DNA of 64,000 nucleotides. Source: Apium graveolens (Eukaryota; Streptophyta; Magnoliopsida; Apiales; Apiaceae). Every line of letters starts with the position of its first letter. The first letter of the stretch is position 1. Under the pieces are notes generated by a model that saw only the letters and a program-made list of their open reading frames with translations, searched no databases and was not told the DNA's origin. The translations under genes and the position numbers were made by a program. Below are positions 10,155 to 23,100 of this stretch, piece after piece. The DNA is taken from positions 51,704,506 to 51,768,505 of the forward strand of contig NC_133647.1 in NCBI RefSeq assembly GCF_009905375.1, in the 5' to 3' direction.

Positions 10155-11095
10155 ATCTTGCATTCTCCTACTTCATCCCAATATATTGGAGATCTACATT
10201 TGCGTCCATAAAGGGCTTCATAGGGTGGTATCCCAATGCTGGCGTGATAACTGTAGTTATAAGCAAACTCTACTAGGGGTAAATGCTCGTCCCAACTTCC
10301 TTTGAAATCAATAGCACAAACACGTAACATGTCCTCGATTGTCTGGATCGTTCTTTCACTTTGGCCATCCGTCTGGGGGTGATAGGCCGTACTCATATTC
10401 AGTCTTGTTCCCAAACATTCTTGAAAACTCTTCGAAAATCTTGAATTAAATCTTGGATCTCGATCAGATACAATAGACAGTGGAACTCCATGACGAACTA
10501 CAATTTCCTTTAGGTACATATGGACTAACTTGTCGAGCAAATTTTTTTCATTTATAGGCAGAAAATGAGCTGACTTGGTAAGTCTATCCACTATAACCCA
10601 AATGGCATCATGATTAGCCCTTGTCCTTGGTAATCCAACTATGAAATCCATGGCAATATGTTCCCATTTCCACTCTGAAATCTCCAATGGATGTAACAAT
10701 CCACTTGGTCTCTGATGCTCTGCTTTAACTCTCTGATAGGTATAACATTTGCTAATCCATTCCGTAATTTCCCTCTTCATGTCTGGCCACCAATAATTCT
10801 TCTTTAAATCTCTGTACATTTTGGTACTCCCTGGATGGATGGAATACCTTGAATTATGTGCCTCCTGTAGAATTTCATTTTTCAGCTCCGTCACTGGTGG
10901 AATCCAAATTCTAGATGAAAACCTCATAATACCTTGATCATCCTTTTGTGTGCATAACTCTTCACCTACCAAATGATTTATATCTTGATACATTACATCT
11001 TCCTGACATTTCTTTATTTTCTCAAATAATTCCGGTTGGAAAGTCATACTGTATACTTTCGCTTCCTCATGCTTGCAAACTTTAATCTCCAAAAT
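10155..11095 (-). pseudogene. G1 integrase, proximal part, split by X
   Basis: The frame from 11092 starts a few residues into the linker after RNase H; a one-base shift near 11095 separates it from the RT/RNase H frame. The zinc-binding domain is present ([20 protein letters not shown]) but ends CYTYQRVK, so the last Cys is Tyr. The core has the catalytic Asp in [10 protein letters not shown], the second Asp in SDRDPRF and the Glu in [15 protein letters not shown]. It ends at [16 protein letters not shown], then runs into X LTR sequence; the true continuation is at 103-1. Confidence 0.93.
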
Positions 11096-12747
11096 ATCTG
11101 AAATTCCTTATATATATCTTCAGGTACTGATAACACATTCAACCTTTCCTTCCGACTCAATGCGTCTGCTACCACGTTCGCTTTACCGGGATGATAATTA
11201 ATCGAGCAATCATAATCTTTGATCAAATCTAACCATCTCCTTTGTCTCATATTAAGTTCCTTCTGTGTGAATATGTACTTTAGGCTTTTGTGATCCGTGA
11301 AAATCTTGCACTTTTCTCTATACAAATAATGTCTCCAAATCTTCAAAGCGAAAACTATGGCTGTTAGCTCCAAATCATGAGTAGGATACTTCTGTTCGTA
11401 TGGTTTCAATTGCCTTGACGCATACGCAATCACCTTTTCGTGCTGCATTAGAACACATCCTAATCCTTTGTGAGAAGCATCACTATAAATTACGAAATTC
11501 CCTTAATCATCTGGAAGTGACAAAACAGGTGCCATGATCAATCGTCGCTTCAACTCCTGAAAACTTTCCTCGCATTTGTCGTTCCATATAAACTTCTCAT
11601 TCTTTCGTGTAAGCTTTGTTAATGGTGTGGCAATCCTCGAGAAAATTTGAACAAATTGATGATAATATCCCGCCAATCCTAAGAAACTTCTTACCTCGGT
11701 GGGTGTTTTCGGTCTCTCACAATTCGTAATTGCCTCGATCTTTGCCGGGTCCACTTTGCTCCCTTCATTACTAACTATGTGCCCTAAGAACTGAACTTCC
11801 TGTAGCCAAAACTCACACTTCGAGAATTTAGCATATAACTTCTTTTTCCGTAAAATCTCCAAAGCCGTTCTCACATGTTCCACATGATCCTCTTCCGTCT
11901 TTGAATAGATTAAAATATCGTCTATAAATACAATAATAAACTTATCCAAATACTCCTTGAAAATTCTGTTCATCAGGTCCATAAACGCTGTCGGGGCATT
12001 GGTCAACCCAAAAGACATCACTAAAAACTCATAATGTCTATACCTTGTTCTGAAAGCTGTCTTTGGTATATCTTCTGGCTTGATCTTTAGTTGATGATAT
12101 CCTGATCTTAAATCAATTTTGGAGAAATACTTGGCTCCCTTCAACTGGTCGAACAGATCGTCAATTCTGGGTAACGAATACTTGTTCTTGATCGTCAGCT
12201 TGTTGAGCTCCCTATAGTCGATGCACAGTCTCATGCTTCCATCTTTCTTCTTGACAAATAATACCGGTGTGCCCCACGGGGACACACTGGGTCTGATTAC
12301 TCCTTTCTCTAACAGCTTTTGCAATTGCTTCGCTAGCTCTTTCATCTCGATGAGCGCCATTCTATACGGGGCCTTGGATACTGGTTCTGTTCCAGGTGCT
12401 AAGTCGATCGTAAATTCAATTTCTCTATCTGGAGGAAGTCCCGGTAACTCGTCGAGAAATACGTCTGGAAATTCATTCACAACTGGAATATCTTCAAGTT
12501 TTGTTGGTTCTTGACTTCTGTCAATCACATATGCCATGAAATGCTCACATCCTTGTCGTAGTAACTTCTTGGCTTGAATCATCGTTAAGAACTTCTTTAC
12601 TTGTTTTTGACCCTTGAATGTTACTATCCTTTCGTCTGGCATTTTCACCATTACCTTCTTATTTCGACAATCTATCTGGGCATCGTGCCTAGATAACCAA
12701 TCCATCCCTAATATAACGTCAAATTCTCCTAACTTAAATGGTATCAA
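11044..12747 (-). pseudogene. G1 reverse transcriptase and RNase H, one internal stop
   Basis: Copies element RNA into DNA and removes the RNA strand. The first part (12747-11503) holds the end of protease ([17 protein letters not shown]) and reverse transcriptase with [32 protein letters not shown] and the catalytic [12 protein letters not shown] at 11505-11503 interrupts the frame just before RNase H ([37 protein letters not shown]), which continues in the same frame to about 11100. Downstream a one-base shift leads to integrase. The order RT, RNase H, integrase proves a gypsy element. Confidence 0.94.
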
Positions 12748-13317
12748 ATCTACACAAAACTTACTACCAGAAATCTCAATCTCACAATTTCCACAAACTT
12801 GATTAACAGATACACGTTCTTAATTTGCTAATTCCACAGTCATTATTTCATTTAAACACTCAACTGGACAATTTAACTTACTAACAAAATCTTGTGAAAC
12901 AAACGATCGAGTTGCTCCTGAATCTATTAACACTTTGGCACATAAAGAATTCACATTAAGCGTACCTGCCATGACATCCGTATCTTGGATTGCATCCTTC
13001 ACCGACATGTCAAAAACTCTAGCCCTTGGAGTCTCATTCACTGCTGGGGTAGATCCCATAATCCTTAATGCATTACTGACTGGGGCTGATGTCTTGAAAT
13101 CCCTGGCCATATGTCCTGGCTTTCCATATTTAAAGTACGTAAATCCAATGGCTGGAACCTTTACTGCTGGATTCTGGATAGGCTGATCCTTACTTACTGG
13201 TTCTCTTGCTGGCTGATTTCGGCACTCCCTCGAATAGTGCCCTTTCTGGTTGCATTTGAAACATACCAAATTCAACATATTACAAACTCCTCCATCTTCT
13301 TTCCACATACTTGACAA
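12748..13317 (-). pseudogene. G1 nucleocapsid zinc knuckles and protease
   Basis: The frame has CFKCNQKGHYSREC, a standard CCHC box. A second box has decayed: YFKYGKPGHMARDF has lost three of its Cys. The protease active site follows (LIDSGATRSFVS). TAA at about 12820 interrupts an otherwise continuous frame into reverse transcriptase. On the other side, a one-base loss near 13290 puts this segment out of frame with the rest of gag. In intact Tekay-type elements gag and pol are one long ORF. Confidence 0.9.
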
Positions 13318-14042
13318 TCTGGAAAAGTTAGTCTCAACTGATTTGGCTGATTTGTATTAACTGCACGGTTGCTCTGGCCTCCGTCTCCTGCATTCTGTTT
13401 CCTGAAATTAAAATTTCTCCCTGGCTGAAACTTGCCCTTCTTCCTATCAGTATCCACATACGACGGTACATACCTTGACAATTCCTCAAATTTACCCTCA
13501 TAATCTGTTACCGACATATTCCCTTGCTTTAATTCTAAAAACTTCAGCTCCATTTGATCCTGAACAAACTGAGGAAAATACTTTTCTAAAAATAATTCCT
13601 TAAACCTTTCCCAAGTAATAACATCTGTACCTTCCAATGTCTTCACCATCTCCCACCAATAGGTAGCTTCATTCTTCAAATAGTAACTTGCAAACTCAAC
13701 CTTCTGTTCCTCCTTTACTTTCACTAAGGCAAATGCCTTCTCTATTTCATTTAACCACACATTTGCTTCAATTGGCTCTAAGGAACCCTTGAATTCTGGT
13801 GGGTTTACTGCCTGAAAAGTTTTGAAAGTTACCTGGGGGTTGGTCTGCCTTTATTGTTGTTGTGCTAGGTGAACTATTTGTTGGGCCAAGATTTGAAGAA
13901 TCTGGGCTATTGCTGGGTCTATGGGTCCTGGGTTCACATTTGGGTTTGTATCATCTTGGTTGTTATTGTTGTTGGTTTCTTCATTCTGGGTGTTGGTGCG
14001 GGTATTTCTTCTGGGAGGTATTTTCTGTAAAGAATCAATCAA
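13272..14042 (-). pseudogene. G1 gag, broken
   Basis: The N-terminal part (14042-13851, asparagine-rich, ending in a glutamine run) stops at TAA and continues in the same frame to 13272. The capsid core is recognisable (WLNEIEKAF, ATYWWEMVKTLEG, FKELFLEKYFPQ, KQGNMSVTDYEGKFEELSRY). After YVDTDRKKGKFQPGRNF the usual capsid end seems to be missing, so there is probably an internal deletion. The frame ends at 13272 because of a one-base loss in the cysteine-rich segment. It is the structural protein precursor in origin, now non-functional. Confidence 0.88.
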
Positions 14043-14480
14043 CTTATTTAGCTTTTGAATTAAATCTTTGTATAAAAGAAAAGTTTTGTAAAACAGAGGT
14101 ATCTCTTTTTGAAAACAGTTGTAACTAAGTAAATTGCATGCTTCTTTACAGAATATAAACAGTCATGGAAAATAGGGTACATGGTATCACAGGGGTATAA
14201 CTGGTGCAATAGATAAGGTAAGGTAAAACAGGTGCAATAAAATAAATGACAGTGCTGGAAAGGAAAAAGGTACTGATATATATAGATCAAAAGTTTTAGG
14301 TAGTACAAGCGTAAAGATGCTTCGGAAGTAAAAGCAAAAGGGTACAACAACCTACTCACTAGTCAGCATAGCTAGTCTATAAAGACAACTCAAAAGTCTA
14401 CTGATACACACTACACACTACTGTACATACTACATAACCATAACAACACTGCTCAGAATCTCCATCTCTGAATCTCTGAC
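14043..14480 (-). other. G1 leader between accessory ORF and gag
   Basis: About 440 bp without a convincing gene. A 99-codon minus-strand ORF (14359-14060) is rich in aromatic residues and has no recognisable domain; I treat it as chance. Confidence 0.6.
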
Positions 14481-14999
14481 TCAGCTCCAGGGAAACTCTG
14501 GTCCTGCCAGCCTCTCAAAGTCCTCCATCACCTCAGTAGCCCAGCCCATCAGTGCATCAGGACCTCTGCCAGGTAATGTAGCTCCATGTAGCCTAGCCTC
14601 AAGAACCCTCCGTGTCACATGAATCTCCTCTCGAAGTTCCCTCACACCACGATCAACATCAGTAGTCCTAATGATATGTTGTAGCTCTCTGATCTGGGCC
14701 AACAAGGAATCACGCTCCAATAGAAGAGCCTCTTACCGGTAGTAAGGAACTGGGGGCAATGTAGACTGGAATGGGGCACTCGCAACTGAATGCCCAGTGG
14801 AATCTGAATCAGCTGGTGGGGGTCCTCTGATAGGTGGCCTCATGCCTGGAGGTGGAATAGCCTGCAATGGTATGGGCTGCAACACAGGTGTTGGTAGTAT
14901 AGCCAACACTGGTGGAACAATAGGACGTGGATCCGAAGACAACACTCCAACTGAAGGCTCTGAGTGATCAGCTGATACGGGAATAAAAGAGTCGGCCAT
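14481..14999 (-). pseudogene. G1 accessory ORF upstream of gag, one stop
   Basis: From Met at 14999 the frame encodes a proline-rich segment (PPGMRPPIRGPPPADSDS), is stopped by TAA near 14733, and goes on in the same frame to 14481 with a helical, charged segment (RELREEIHVTRRVLEARLHG, then EVMEDFERLAGPEF). The total is about 172 codons. It lies between the primer binding site and gag on the element's sense strand. G2 has an ORF at the same place with the same plan: proline-rich first, helix at the end. No known domain recognised. Function unknown. Confidence 0.65.
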
Positions 15000-15180
15000 C
15001 GCTGCTATCTGAAATTATATCGCAGTATAAGAATCTCGAACCACGACGCGAATTATACTACTACTGGTTATACCGTAACACTCAACCTCTCAACGTTCTA
15101 TCATTCTATTCCTTACTTCTAATCCTAACCCTCTACCCATTCCCGTCAACCTAGGCTTGTGTCAGTGACTTATAACCTGT
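15000..15180 (-). other. G1 5' untranslated leader
   Basis: Short non-coding leader between the primer binding site and the accessory ORF. Nothing else seen. Confidence 0.6.
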
Positions 15181-15193
15181 GGCTCTGATACCA
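15181..15193 (-). other. G1 primer binding site
   Basis: TGGTATCAGAGCC on the minus strand, four bases inside the LTR. Complementary to initiator methionine tRNA. Confidence 0.88.
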
Positions 15194-15197
15194 AACC

Positions 15198-17910
15198 TGT
15201 GGCGCCCTCCAAACCCGGGTCAGAAGTTTGGGGTCCACACACACACACTTTATTTATAACCTGCTTATAACAATAATAAAGATAACAATAATATGCAGTG
15301 ACCCTATTTACCAACTACCACGGATCGCAACAGGTTAAAGTATGCACACAAGCCACACATCTACTTATATTACATACCGTTCAAATCCCACTCATTTAAA
15401 CTCAAACTGAGTATTAAACTTTATTACAAACTTTTACAGACTTAAATTATCCCAAAAGAAGCCTACTAGCTCAGCTCAATCAACCTGAACCCCTAGCTCT
15501 CGTGCTGGACTGGGGATCTGCGGACAGTGCTTCAAAGCACTTGCAATATCAACAAGACTATCAAGTACTACAATATCTCGAGAAAGTTCAGAACACTTGC
15601 CTGGTACTAGCTTATTATTCTGCACTCGCTTCCAATCTCAATCGTCTTACTCCTCAACTACCTGTTTCCCTTTCCTACACCTTGCCTCTTCTGTTCACAT
15701 ATCATAAACATCTATCAATAATCGACTCATAGAGTTCTATTCAACACAAACTTCTATCTACCCTTCGTTTTACCCAAATCCGATTAACGGATTGAAAGTT
15801 ATGCAATAATCAAGTAAACACCGAATATATAGACTGATAGTCAATCAACAAGTCACATATAGCACATAATACATTACGTAATCAATGATATATTATTTAT
15901 AAAGAAGTCTCGGGTCATAAATAGGCTTTCTGGTATTTAAAATGATTTTTAAAACATTTTTCGGAATTAAAACGGGTCGTTGGATCAATTTCGGATTAAT
16001 AAACAGGGTTCGGTAGGCCAATTCTGGCTCCGATACAATTTTATACTAATTATCGAGCTTTGGAAATAATTTAAGATAATATTTTAAAGCTCGAAACTAT
16101 TTTTCGGAATTTTTAAATCATTTTTAAATAATTAAATCTAATTAAATAATTGATCAAAATCAATTAATAATTAATTAAATCAATTAATCAATTAATTTTC
16201 GAATTAATTGACCAACTAATTAATTAAAAATTAACTGAAATTAATTAACTAATTAATTTAGATTTATTTTGAATTAAAAAAAATTGGAATTAAAATAATA
16301 ATTTTCAGAATTTTCAGAAATTAAAAATGAACTTTTATAATAAAAATAAATAGGAAATATGATTTTTAAAAATTTTATAAACAGGAATCCTAAATTTGTA
16401 AACTTTGGAAACTTCAGGGACCAAATTGCATCATTTTCAAAACTATAGGTACTAAACTATAATTTTCCAGCCCCGTCGCCGAAAAATACAGGGGTGGCCG
16501 GAGAACACGTTCCCGGCGTCCTCAACCCACCAACACCTCCAGATCACATCTATATTTCACCAGGAACTCAACCATACCAACAAATCATTCTAATCATCCC
16601 TGAGTTGGCCGGAATTTGGCCGTGAAGTTTGCCAGTTTCCGGTGAACTTCGGAAAATTTCAAAAGACAACTCCCTTCTCTACAGACCTCGGTGATTCATG
16701 AAACTTATACGACTAGATTGCAAATTTCACAGAGAATACAATCCACTATATCACAACATCAATCTATTCCAAAATAAGAAACCCCCAAATTTCAATTAAG
16801 AACATTCATACGGGTTATAAACCCTAATTTTAAAATTCGAAAATCAAACTCAATTTTGAACATGTTATTGAACTCCAAATCAGACGTATAATATATCAAA
16901 GTCATCAGGAAAACAAGCTCTACAACATGCAATCATCAAATCATACAAACAATCATCCGAACAAAAATTCATATTTTTAATAAATTTAATTCGAAAATAA
17001 ATAAATTTCCAGAAAATAAACCTTTGATTCTGCAGTGAAACAAAGCTCAGAATCTGATAGAACACTTCAAATCCTTCGTTTTGGTTACTCAAGCTTTGAA
17101 AACAGAGATGAGTAACGCCTTCGTTTTGCTGTTTGATTCTTAGAACAGTTTATGTAATTAGGGTTTTTTTTCTCTGAAAATTATAGAATTAACTATCTGC
17201 AAATGATTTTGATATGAAATAAATTACGGAAAAAGGCTATTTATAATTACGGAAAATTATTATCCCGATGGATCATTCCGGATATAAAACGGCACGTTTA
17301 TTTATAAAAACTGATCAAAACGGTATCGGTTTTCGGGATTATTATCCAAATCAGTACAATTTGTACTGCGGTCTTGGTCTCAGCGCCTGGTTACACGTAC
17401 TACGAAGTGATAATTGGGATATTTTAATAAAAAGCTTCTGTTTATCGAAAATACGGGTTTTATTGATTTACCGAAACGAATATTATATCGAAAATGCGCA
17501 GAACAAACCGTACGCCGGATCGAAAAAGTCGAAACATGGAATATGCTCGGAATATTACAATTAGGTTAGGAAGGAGTTCTCGGAAGAGTTTCGGGTTCCA
17601 AAAACGTAACAACGGGTGACGTCGGTTGGTTCCCGTTTTTATAAAATAGATTTTAAATACTCGGAAAAAGATTTTAGAAATTTCATATGATTCTTATAAA
17701 TCCATAAATCATCATAAAATTAATTAGGAAGATATGACAATTATCTATGTTTTATTTTGGACATATAAGAATTAAAATACTCAATTAATATTATTTTTGA
17801 ATATCCAAGTACAGATAATATTTAACAATTAACTCACAGAATAGATATTGAACACACATAATAATTATTTAATAGCAAAAATAATCACACGATATATCCC
17901 GGATATTACA
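15198..17910 (-). repeat. G1 5' LTR (2713 bp)
   Basis: On the minus strand it begins TGTAATATCCGGG and ends GGGCGCCACA next to the primer binding site. The stretch 16080-16330 is AT-rich with many TTAATTAA-like repeats. No coding sequence: ORFs at 15502-15732, 16880-17092 and 17268-17564 have no family features. The partner LTR is beyond the left edge, so the length cannot be confirmed by comparison. Confidence 0.82.
17238..17246 (-). promoter_or_regulatory. TATA box in G1 LTR
   Basis: TATAAATAG on the minus strand in the first quarter of the LTR. A likely element promoter by sequence alone. Confidence 0.45.
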
Positions 17911-17935
17911 TCTACAGTGTGTGTGTGACCTAACA
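17911..17935 (+). repeat. Copia B 5' LTR remnant
   Basis: TCTACAGTGTGTGTG and on to CCTAACA matches the last bases of the A and C LTRs. The rest was displaced by G1. TCTAC (17911-17915) is the expected right copy of G1's target duplication; the left copy would be outside the window. Confidence 0.85.
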
Positions 17936-17937
17936 AG

Positions 17938-17950
17938 TGGTATCAGAGCC
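17938..17950 (+). other. Copia B primer binding site
   Basis: TGGTATCAGAGCC two bases after the LTR end, complementary to initiator methionine tRNA, as in A and C. Confidence 0.9.
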
Positions 17951-17991
17951 AATCTGTTAGCGTACAAACAGCTTAAGATCCATATACAATC

Positions 17992-20152
17992 ATGTCTGAA
18001 ACAGAAACTCCAACTAAGCACACTAAAACTGAAGAATCTCCAAAGACACAAATTCAAGACCATCAGAGTTCCCATATTGAGACCATCTGAATATCCCATA
18101 TGGAAGGTGAGGATGACCATGTTTCTGGAAGCAACAGATCCAGAATATCTTCATAGAATCAAGGAAGGACCTCACAAACCAACCAAGCTCGCGATTGCAG
18201 TTGCAGGTGAAGCAGCAAAGACGGTAGCAAAGGAGAAGAGTGATTATACTGTTGAAGATATTGCATCAATTGCTAAGGATGCTAAGGTACGACACTTACT
18301 GCATAGTGCCATTTATAATGTAATGTCAAACAGGGTAATAAACTGCAAGACTGCAAAGGAGATATGGGATGCCCTGGAAACAAGGTGTCAGGGAACTGAT
18401 AAGATTAAGAAGAACAGGAAGACAATACTCACTCAAGAGTATGAACACTTTGACTCAAAGGCTAATGAGTCATTGACTGACTTATATGATAGATTTGTCA
18501 AACTCTTGAATGATCTGTCACTGGTTGATAAAAAGTATGATCTTGAAGATTTAAACCTTAAATTCCTGTTAGCTCTTCCTGAATGCTGGGATTTGAAGGC
18601 AACAACAATAAGAGACAACTACAATCTTGATGAAACAACTCTTGATGAAATCTATGGAATGCTCAAGACTCATGAACTTGAGATGGAACAAAGAAGCAAG
18701 AGGAAAGGAGGAAAGTCAAGGATAGTTGCTCTTAAAGCTGAATAAGAATCCCCCAAAGCACCTACCTCAAGGAAAGACAAGGGTAAAGCTCTTTTCACAA
18801 AGTCTGATACTGAGTCATCAAGTTCTGAAAGTGATGATGACTCGGAATCTGAAAGCCTGCCTGAGACGGATGCTGATGAGGAGATGATGAAGCTGTGTGC
18901 TCTTATGGTGAAAGGGATCACAAAGATTACATACAGAAAGTTCAGGAAGGAAAAGAAGTTTTCCAGGAAAGGCACAAGTTCTGATAAGAAGAATTTCAGA
19001 AGATCTGAGAGCAGAGGAGGAAAGTTTGACAGAGGAGATTATACAAATGTCAAATGCTACAACTGTGGTGAGAAAGGCCATATATCTCCTGATTGCAAGA
19101 AAGTGAAGAGTGACAAAGGCAAGTCTCTTATCACAAAGAAAAAAAGCTGGACAGACACCTCAGATTCTGAAAGTGAGGAGAATTATGCCTTGATGGCAAA
19201 TGCTGATAAGGCAAGTGCTGAAAGCAGTTCTGAAGCTGCTGAAATAAAGGTACCTCAAACCACTTATGCCTTTCATACTGATGATATTAATGAGTTGAGA
19301 AGATATCTTAAAACCATGTTTGTTAGTTATAGAGATCAAACTCTAACATGTGAAAGATTAACTTCTAAAAATCTTGCTTTTAAGAAAAGAAATGATTTCT
19401 TAGAAAATGAAAACTGGAAAGAGGGCTTAGGTTATGGAGATGATAAGAATGATAAAGGAACTGTAGAAATTAAGCCTGTTGCTGTTAAGCAAAAGCCAAA
19501 GTTAAAACCTGTTAAGTTTGTAGCTGTAAAGTCTGATAATGAGAAATCAGAAGTTAAAAAGGGATTAACTTCTGACAAACTAAAACAGGAAAAGATAGCT
19601 GAAGTAAACATAGGCTTAATGACAAAGAAGCAGGTTAAGTATAAGCTAAAAGATGTTAAGAATGCAAACAAGGTAAAATCACCTAGGAAAAATAGGAATG
19701 GAAAGGAAGGAGTGAATAAAAGCAATGATTATAAGCCTATTCCTGATGCTCCTAGGAAAACGTGTCATAATTATGGAAGTTCTAACCATCTGGCTTCTTT
19801 TTGCAGGAAGAATAAGAACATAAACTCCTTACCTTCAAAGTCAGGAGTTAAGAGTCATTTTGTTAGATATAAGCCACAAAATCCTTGTTTTCATTATGGT
19901 AGTTTATGGCATTCCATTTATACATATAAGGAATATCATAGTTTTTACTATGATTATTATCAAATAAAACCTTCTTTAAAGAAAGTTTCCATTGTTCCTT
20001 CTAGTGTAAATTCTGATTCAAAGTCTGATAGTGTAAATTCTGATAAGAAAAATGTTAACATAAACTCTGATGCTAAATCCGCTGCAAATGTTAACAAACT
20101 TGACAAGGCCAAAGGATCCCAGCAAGTCTGGGTCCTTAAAACTAATTATTAG
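17992..20152 (+). pseudogene. Copia B gag, frameshift, stop and internal deletion
   Basis: Begins at ATG 17992 (MSETETP), the same place as in C. A loss of about 11 bases near 18057 breaks the frame. After it the frame is open to TAA at 18743-18745, then continues in the same frame to TAG at 20150. About 57 codons of the predicted coiled coil are missing near 19408, in frame. The first zinc knuckle is intact (CYNCGEKGHISPDC); the second and third have lost Cys residues (CHNYGSSNHLASFC and CFHYGSLWHSIYTY). Structural protein precursor by homology with A and C. Confidence 0.9.
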
Positions 20153-20164
20153 TGGTCTTTGTGA

Positions 20165-23100
20165 TTGCAGGGCAACAGGAAAAACATCCTAGTTCTGGAC
20201 AGTGGATGTTCAGGACATATAACTGGAAATAAAGCCCTGCTATCAGACTTTGTGGAGAAAGCTGGCCCAAGTGTTTCTTATGGAGATGGCAACATTGGAA
20301 AAATATTGGGATATGGCAATATCGATCTTGGGAATGTCATCATTAAAGAATTAGCTCTGGTCTCAGGACTTAAACACAATCTGCTGAGTATAAGTCAAAT
20401 TTGTGACAGAGGTTATCATGTTGATTTCTTTGAAGAACACTGTGAAGTTGTGAGTAAATCTACAGGAAAAGTTGTTCTGAAAGGATACAGGCGTGGTAAC
20501 ATTTATGAAGCCAAGCTTTCAACAAGTACTGATGGTTCTGCAATCTGCCTGATAAGTAGAGCATCAATTGAAGAAAGCTGGAATTGGCACAAGAAACTTT
20601 CTCATTTAAATTTCAACAATATAAATGAGTTGGTCAAGAAAGATCTTGTGAGAGGACTGCCAAAGTCAGTATTTGCTCCTGATGGCCTTTATGACTCTTG
20701 TCAGAAGGCTAAACAAAGAAAATCCTCATTCAAAAGCAAGACTGAATCATCAATTCTTGAGCCTTATCACCTACTACGTGTGGATTTATTTGGTCCAGTA
20801 AATGTCATGTCTATTGCAAAGAAGAAATATGCTTTGGTTATAGTGGATGAGTTCACCAGATACACATGGGTGTATTTTTTGCACACAAAAAGTGAAACTG
20901 CATCTATCTTGATTGATCATGTCAAACAACTAGATAAATTGGTCAAAGATTCTGTTAAGACAATAAGGAGTGATAATGGCACTGAGTTCAAGAATTTAAT
21001 AATGGAAGAGTTCTGCAAAAACCATGGAATCAAGCAGGAATTCTCTGCTCCTGGAACTCCACAGCAAAATGGAGTTGTTGAAAGGAAAAATAGAACTCTA
21101 ATTGAAGCTGCACGTACAATGCTTGAAGAAGCAAAGCTTCCAACCTATTTCTGGGCTGAAGCTGTGCAGACTACTTGTTTTACTCAAAATGCAACACTCA
21201 TTAACAAGCAAGGAAAGACACCATATGAGATGGTGAAGAAGAAGCCAAATCTGAAGTATTTTCATATATTTGGATGCAAGTGTTTTGTTCTTAAGACTCA
21301 TCCTGAACAGCTATCCAAATTTGATCTAAAAGCTGATGAAGGAATCTTTGTTGGATATCCACTTTGCACAAAAGCCTTCAGAGTCTATAACTTGAGAACA
21401 AGAGTGGTCATGGAATCTATCAATATCTCTTTTAATGATAAGAAGATTACTGGATTAAAGATTTTATTGATCATGATCAGCTGAGATTTGAAAATGAAGA
21501 CTCAAATCCTGATACTGAAAATCCTGACAATATAAGTCTTGATACTGCAAACTCTGATGGATTAAACTCTGATGTTATTGAAACTGTGATGACTACGCCA
21601 AAGAAAGATGCACCTATGCAGGGGGAGCATACTCAAGATCTTACCACATCTCAAGAAGCATCAGAACATACATCTGGCTCTTCAAGTTCTGATTCGTCAA
21701 GTTCTGATAAGCCAAGTTCTGATAGTACTGAAAATCTAAATTCTGAAGAATCCAACTCAGAGAGCATAGTTTCAGGGGGAGCATCAGAAAATGAAAATGA
21801 AGACAGCATGGATCATGGGGGAGCATACAGTTCTAGAGAAAACCTTCCATCTGCAAGGAAGTGGACTAACCTGATTTGATAATTGGAAATCCTGATGCAG
21901 GTGTCAGAACTAGAACAGGTACTTCAAACGAATGTCTTTACAATTCTTTTCTTTCTCAGACTGAGCCAAAGAAAGTGGAAGAAGCTCTTCAAGATGTTGA
22001 TTGGGTGCAAGCAATGCAGGAAGAGTTAAATGAATTTGAAAGAAACAAAGTCTGGACCCTAGTGCCAAGACCAAAGAGCAGATCTGTTGTTGGTACAAAA
22101 TGGGTATTCAGAAACAAAACTGATAGTGATGGCATAATTACAAGGAATAAGGCAAGGCTGGTTGCAAAAGGATATTCTCAACAGGAGGGAATTGATTATG
22201 ATGAAACATTTGCACCAGTTGCTAGATTGGAAGCCATAAGAATATTTTTGGCTTATGCTGCTCACAAAAAGTTTACTGTCTTTCAAATGGATGTGAAAAG
22301 TGATTTTCTCAATGGAGAATTGGAGGAAGAAGTATATGTTGAACAACCTCCAGGCTTTGTAGATTCCAAATATCCAGATTATGTCTACAGGCTTGATAAA
22401 GCACTTTATGGACTTAAGCAAGCTCCTAGAGCATTGTATGAGACTTTAGCTCAGTTTCTTCTGGAAAGTGGATTTAACAGAGGAACTATAGACAAAACAT
22501 TGTTCTACCTCAACCATGGAAAGGACTTACTTCTGGTCCAGATTTATGTTGATGATATCATTTTTGGGTCTACAAATGACAGACTTTGCAAGAAGTTTGC
22601 CAAACTGATGCAGTCAAGGTATCAGATGAGTATGATGGGGGAACTTAGCTATTTTCTGGGCCTTCAAGTCAAGCAGAATAAAGAAGGCACTTTTATTTGT
22701 CAAACTAAGTACACCAGAAACTTGCTGAAGAAATTCGGAATGCAAGATTGTTCAAGTGCATCCACTCTCATAGCCACTGCAACAAAACTGGACAAGGATA
22801 CTGGTAAATCAGTAGATATTACTGATTACAGAGGTATGATTGGCTCTCTACTGTATCTAACTGCTAGTAGACCTGATATCATGTATGCTACCTGTCTTTG
22901 TGCAAGATTTCAAGCAGATCCAAGAGAATCTCACTTAACAGCTGTAAAAAGAATATTCAAGTATCTTAAGGGAACAGCTGATCTGGGTTTGTGGTATCCC
23001 AGAGAATTAGATTTTAAACTAATAGGTTACTCAGATGCTGATTTTGCAGGTTGAAAAATTGACAGGAAAAAGCACAAGTGGAAGCTGCCAATATCTTGGA

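Larger units (their letters stand above)
1..17910 (-). mobile_element. Gypsy chromovirus G1 (Tekay/Del-like), interrupted, left LTR outside window
   Basis: Reading on the minus strand, the order is 5' LTR (17910-15198), primer binding site, an accessory ORF, gag, protease, reverse transcriptase, RNase H and integrase, which is the Ty3/gypsy order. The integrase is interrupted by element X and resumes at 103-1; the 3' LTR lies left of the window. The integrase wording around [10 protein letters not shown] and the long LTR (2.7 kb) fit the Tekay/Del chromoviruses. Any chromodomain would be outside the window. G1 itself sits in the 5' LTR of copia B. Coding lesions include several single stops, two single-base frameshifts and a gag deletion, so G1 is not autonomous. 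Confidence 0.9.

Noticed and set aside
14060..14359. 99-codon minus-strand ORF in the G1 leader
   Set aside because: Aromatic-rich composition, no domain, no counterpart seen in G2.
15502..17564. Three ORFs of 70-98 codons within the G1 LTR
   Set aside because: AT-rich LTR sequence, no family features, no conserved neighbours.
17938..17950. TGGTATCAGAGCC as part of a tRNA gene
   Set aside because: It is only the 13 bases complementary to the tRNA 3' end, placed just inside an LTR, at all six primer sites; no tRNA body is present.
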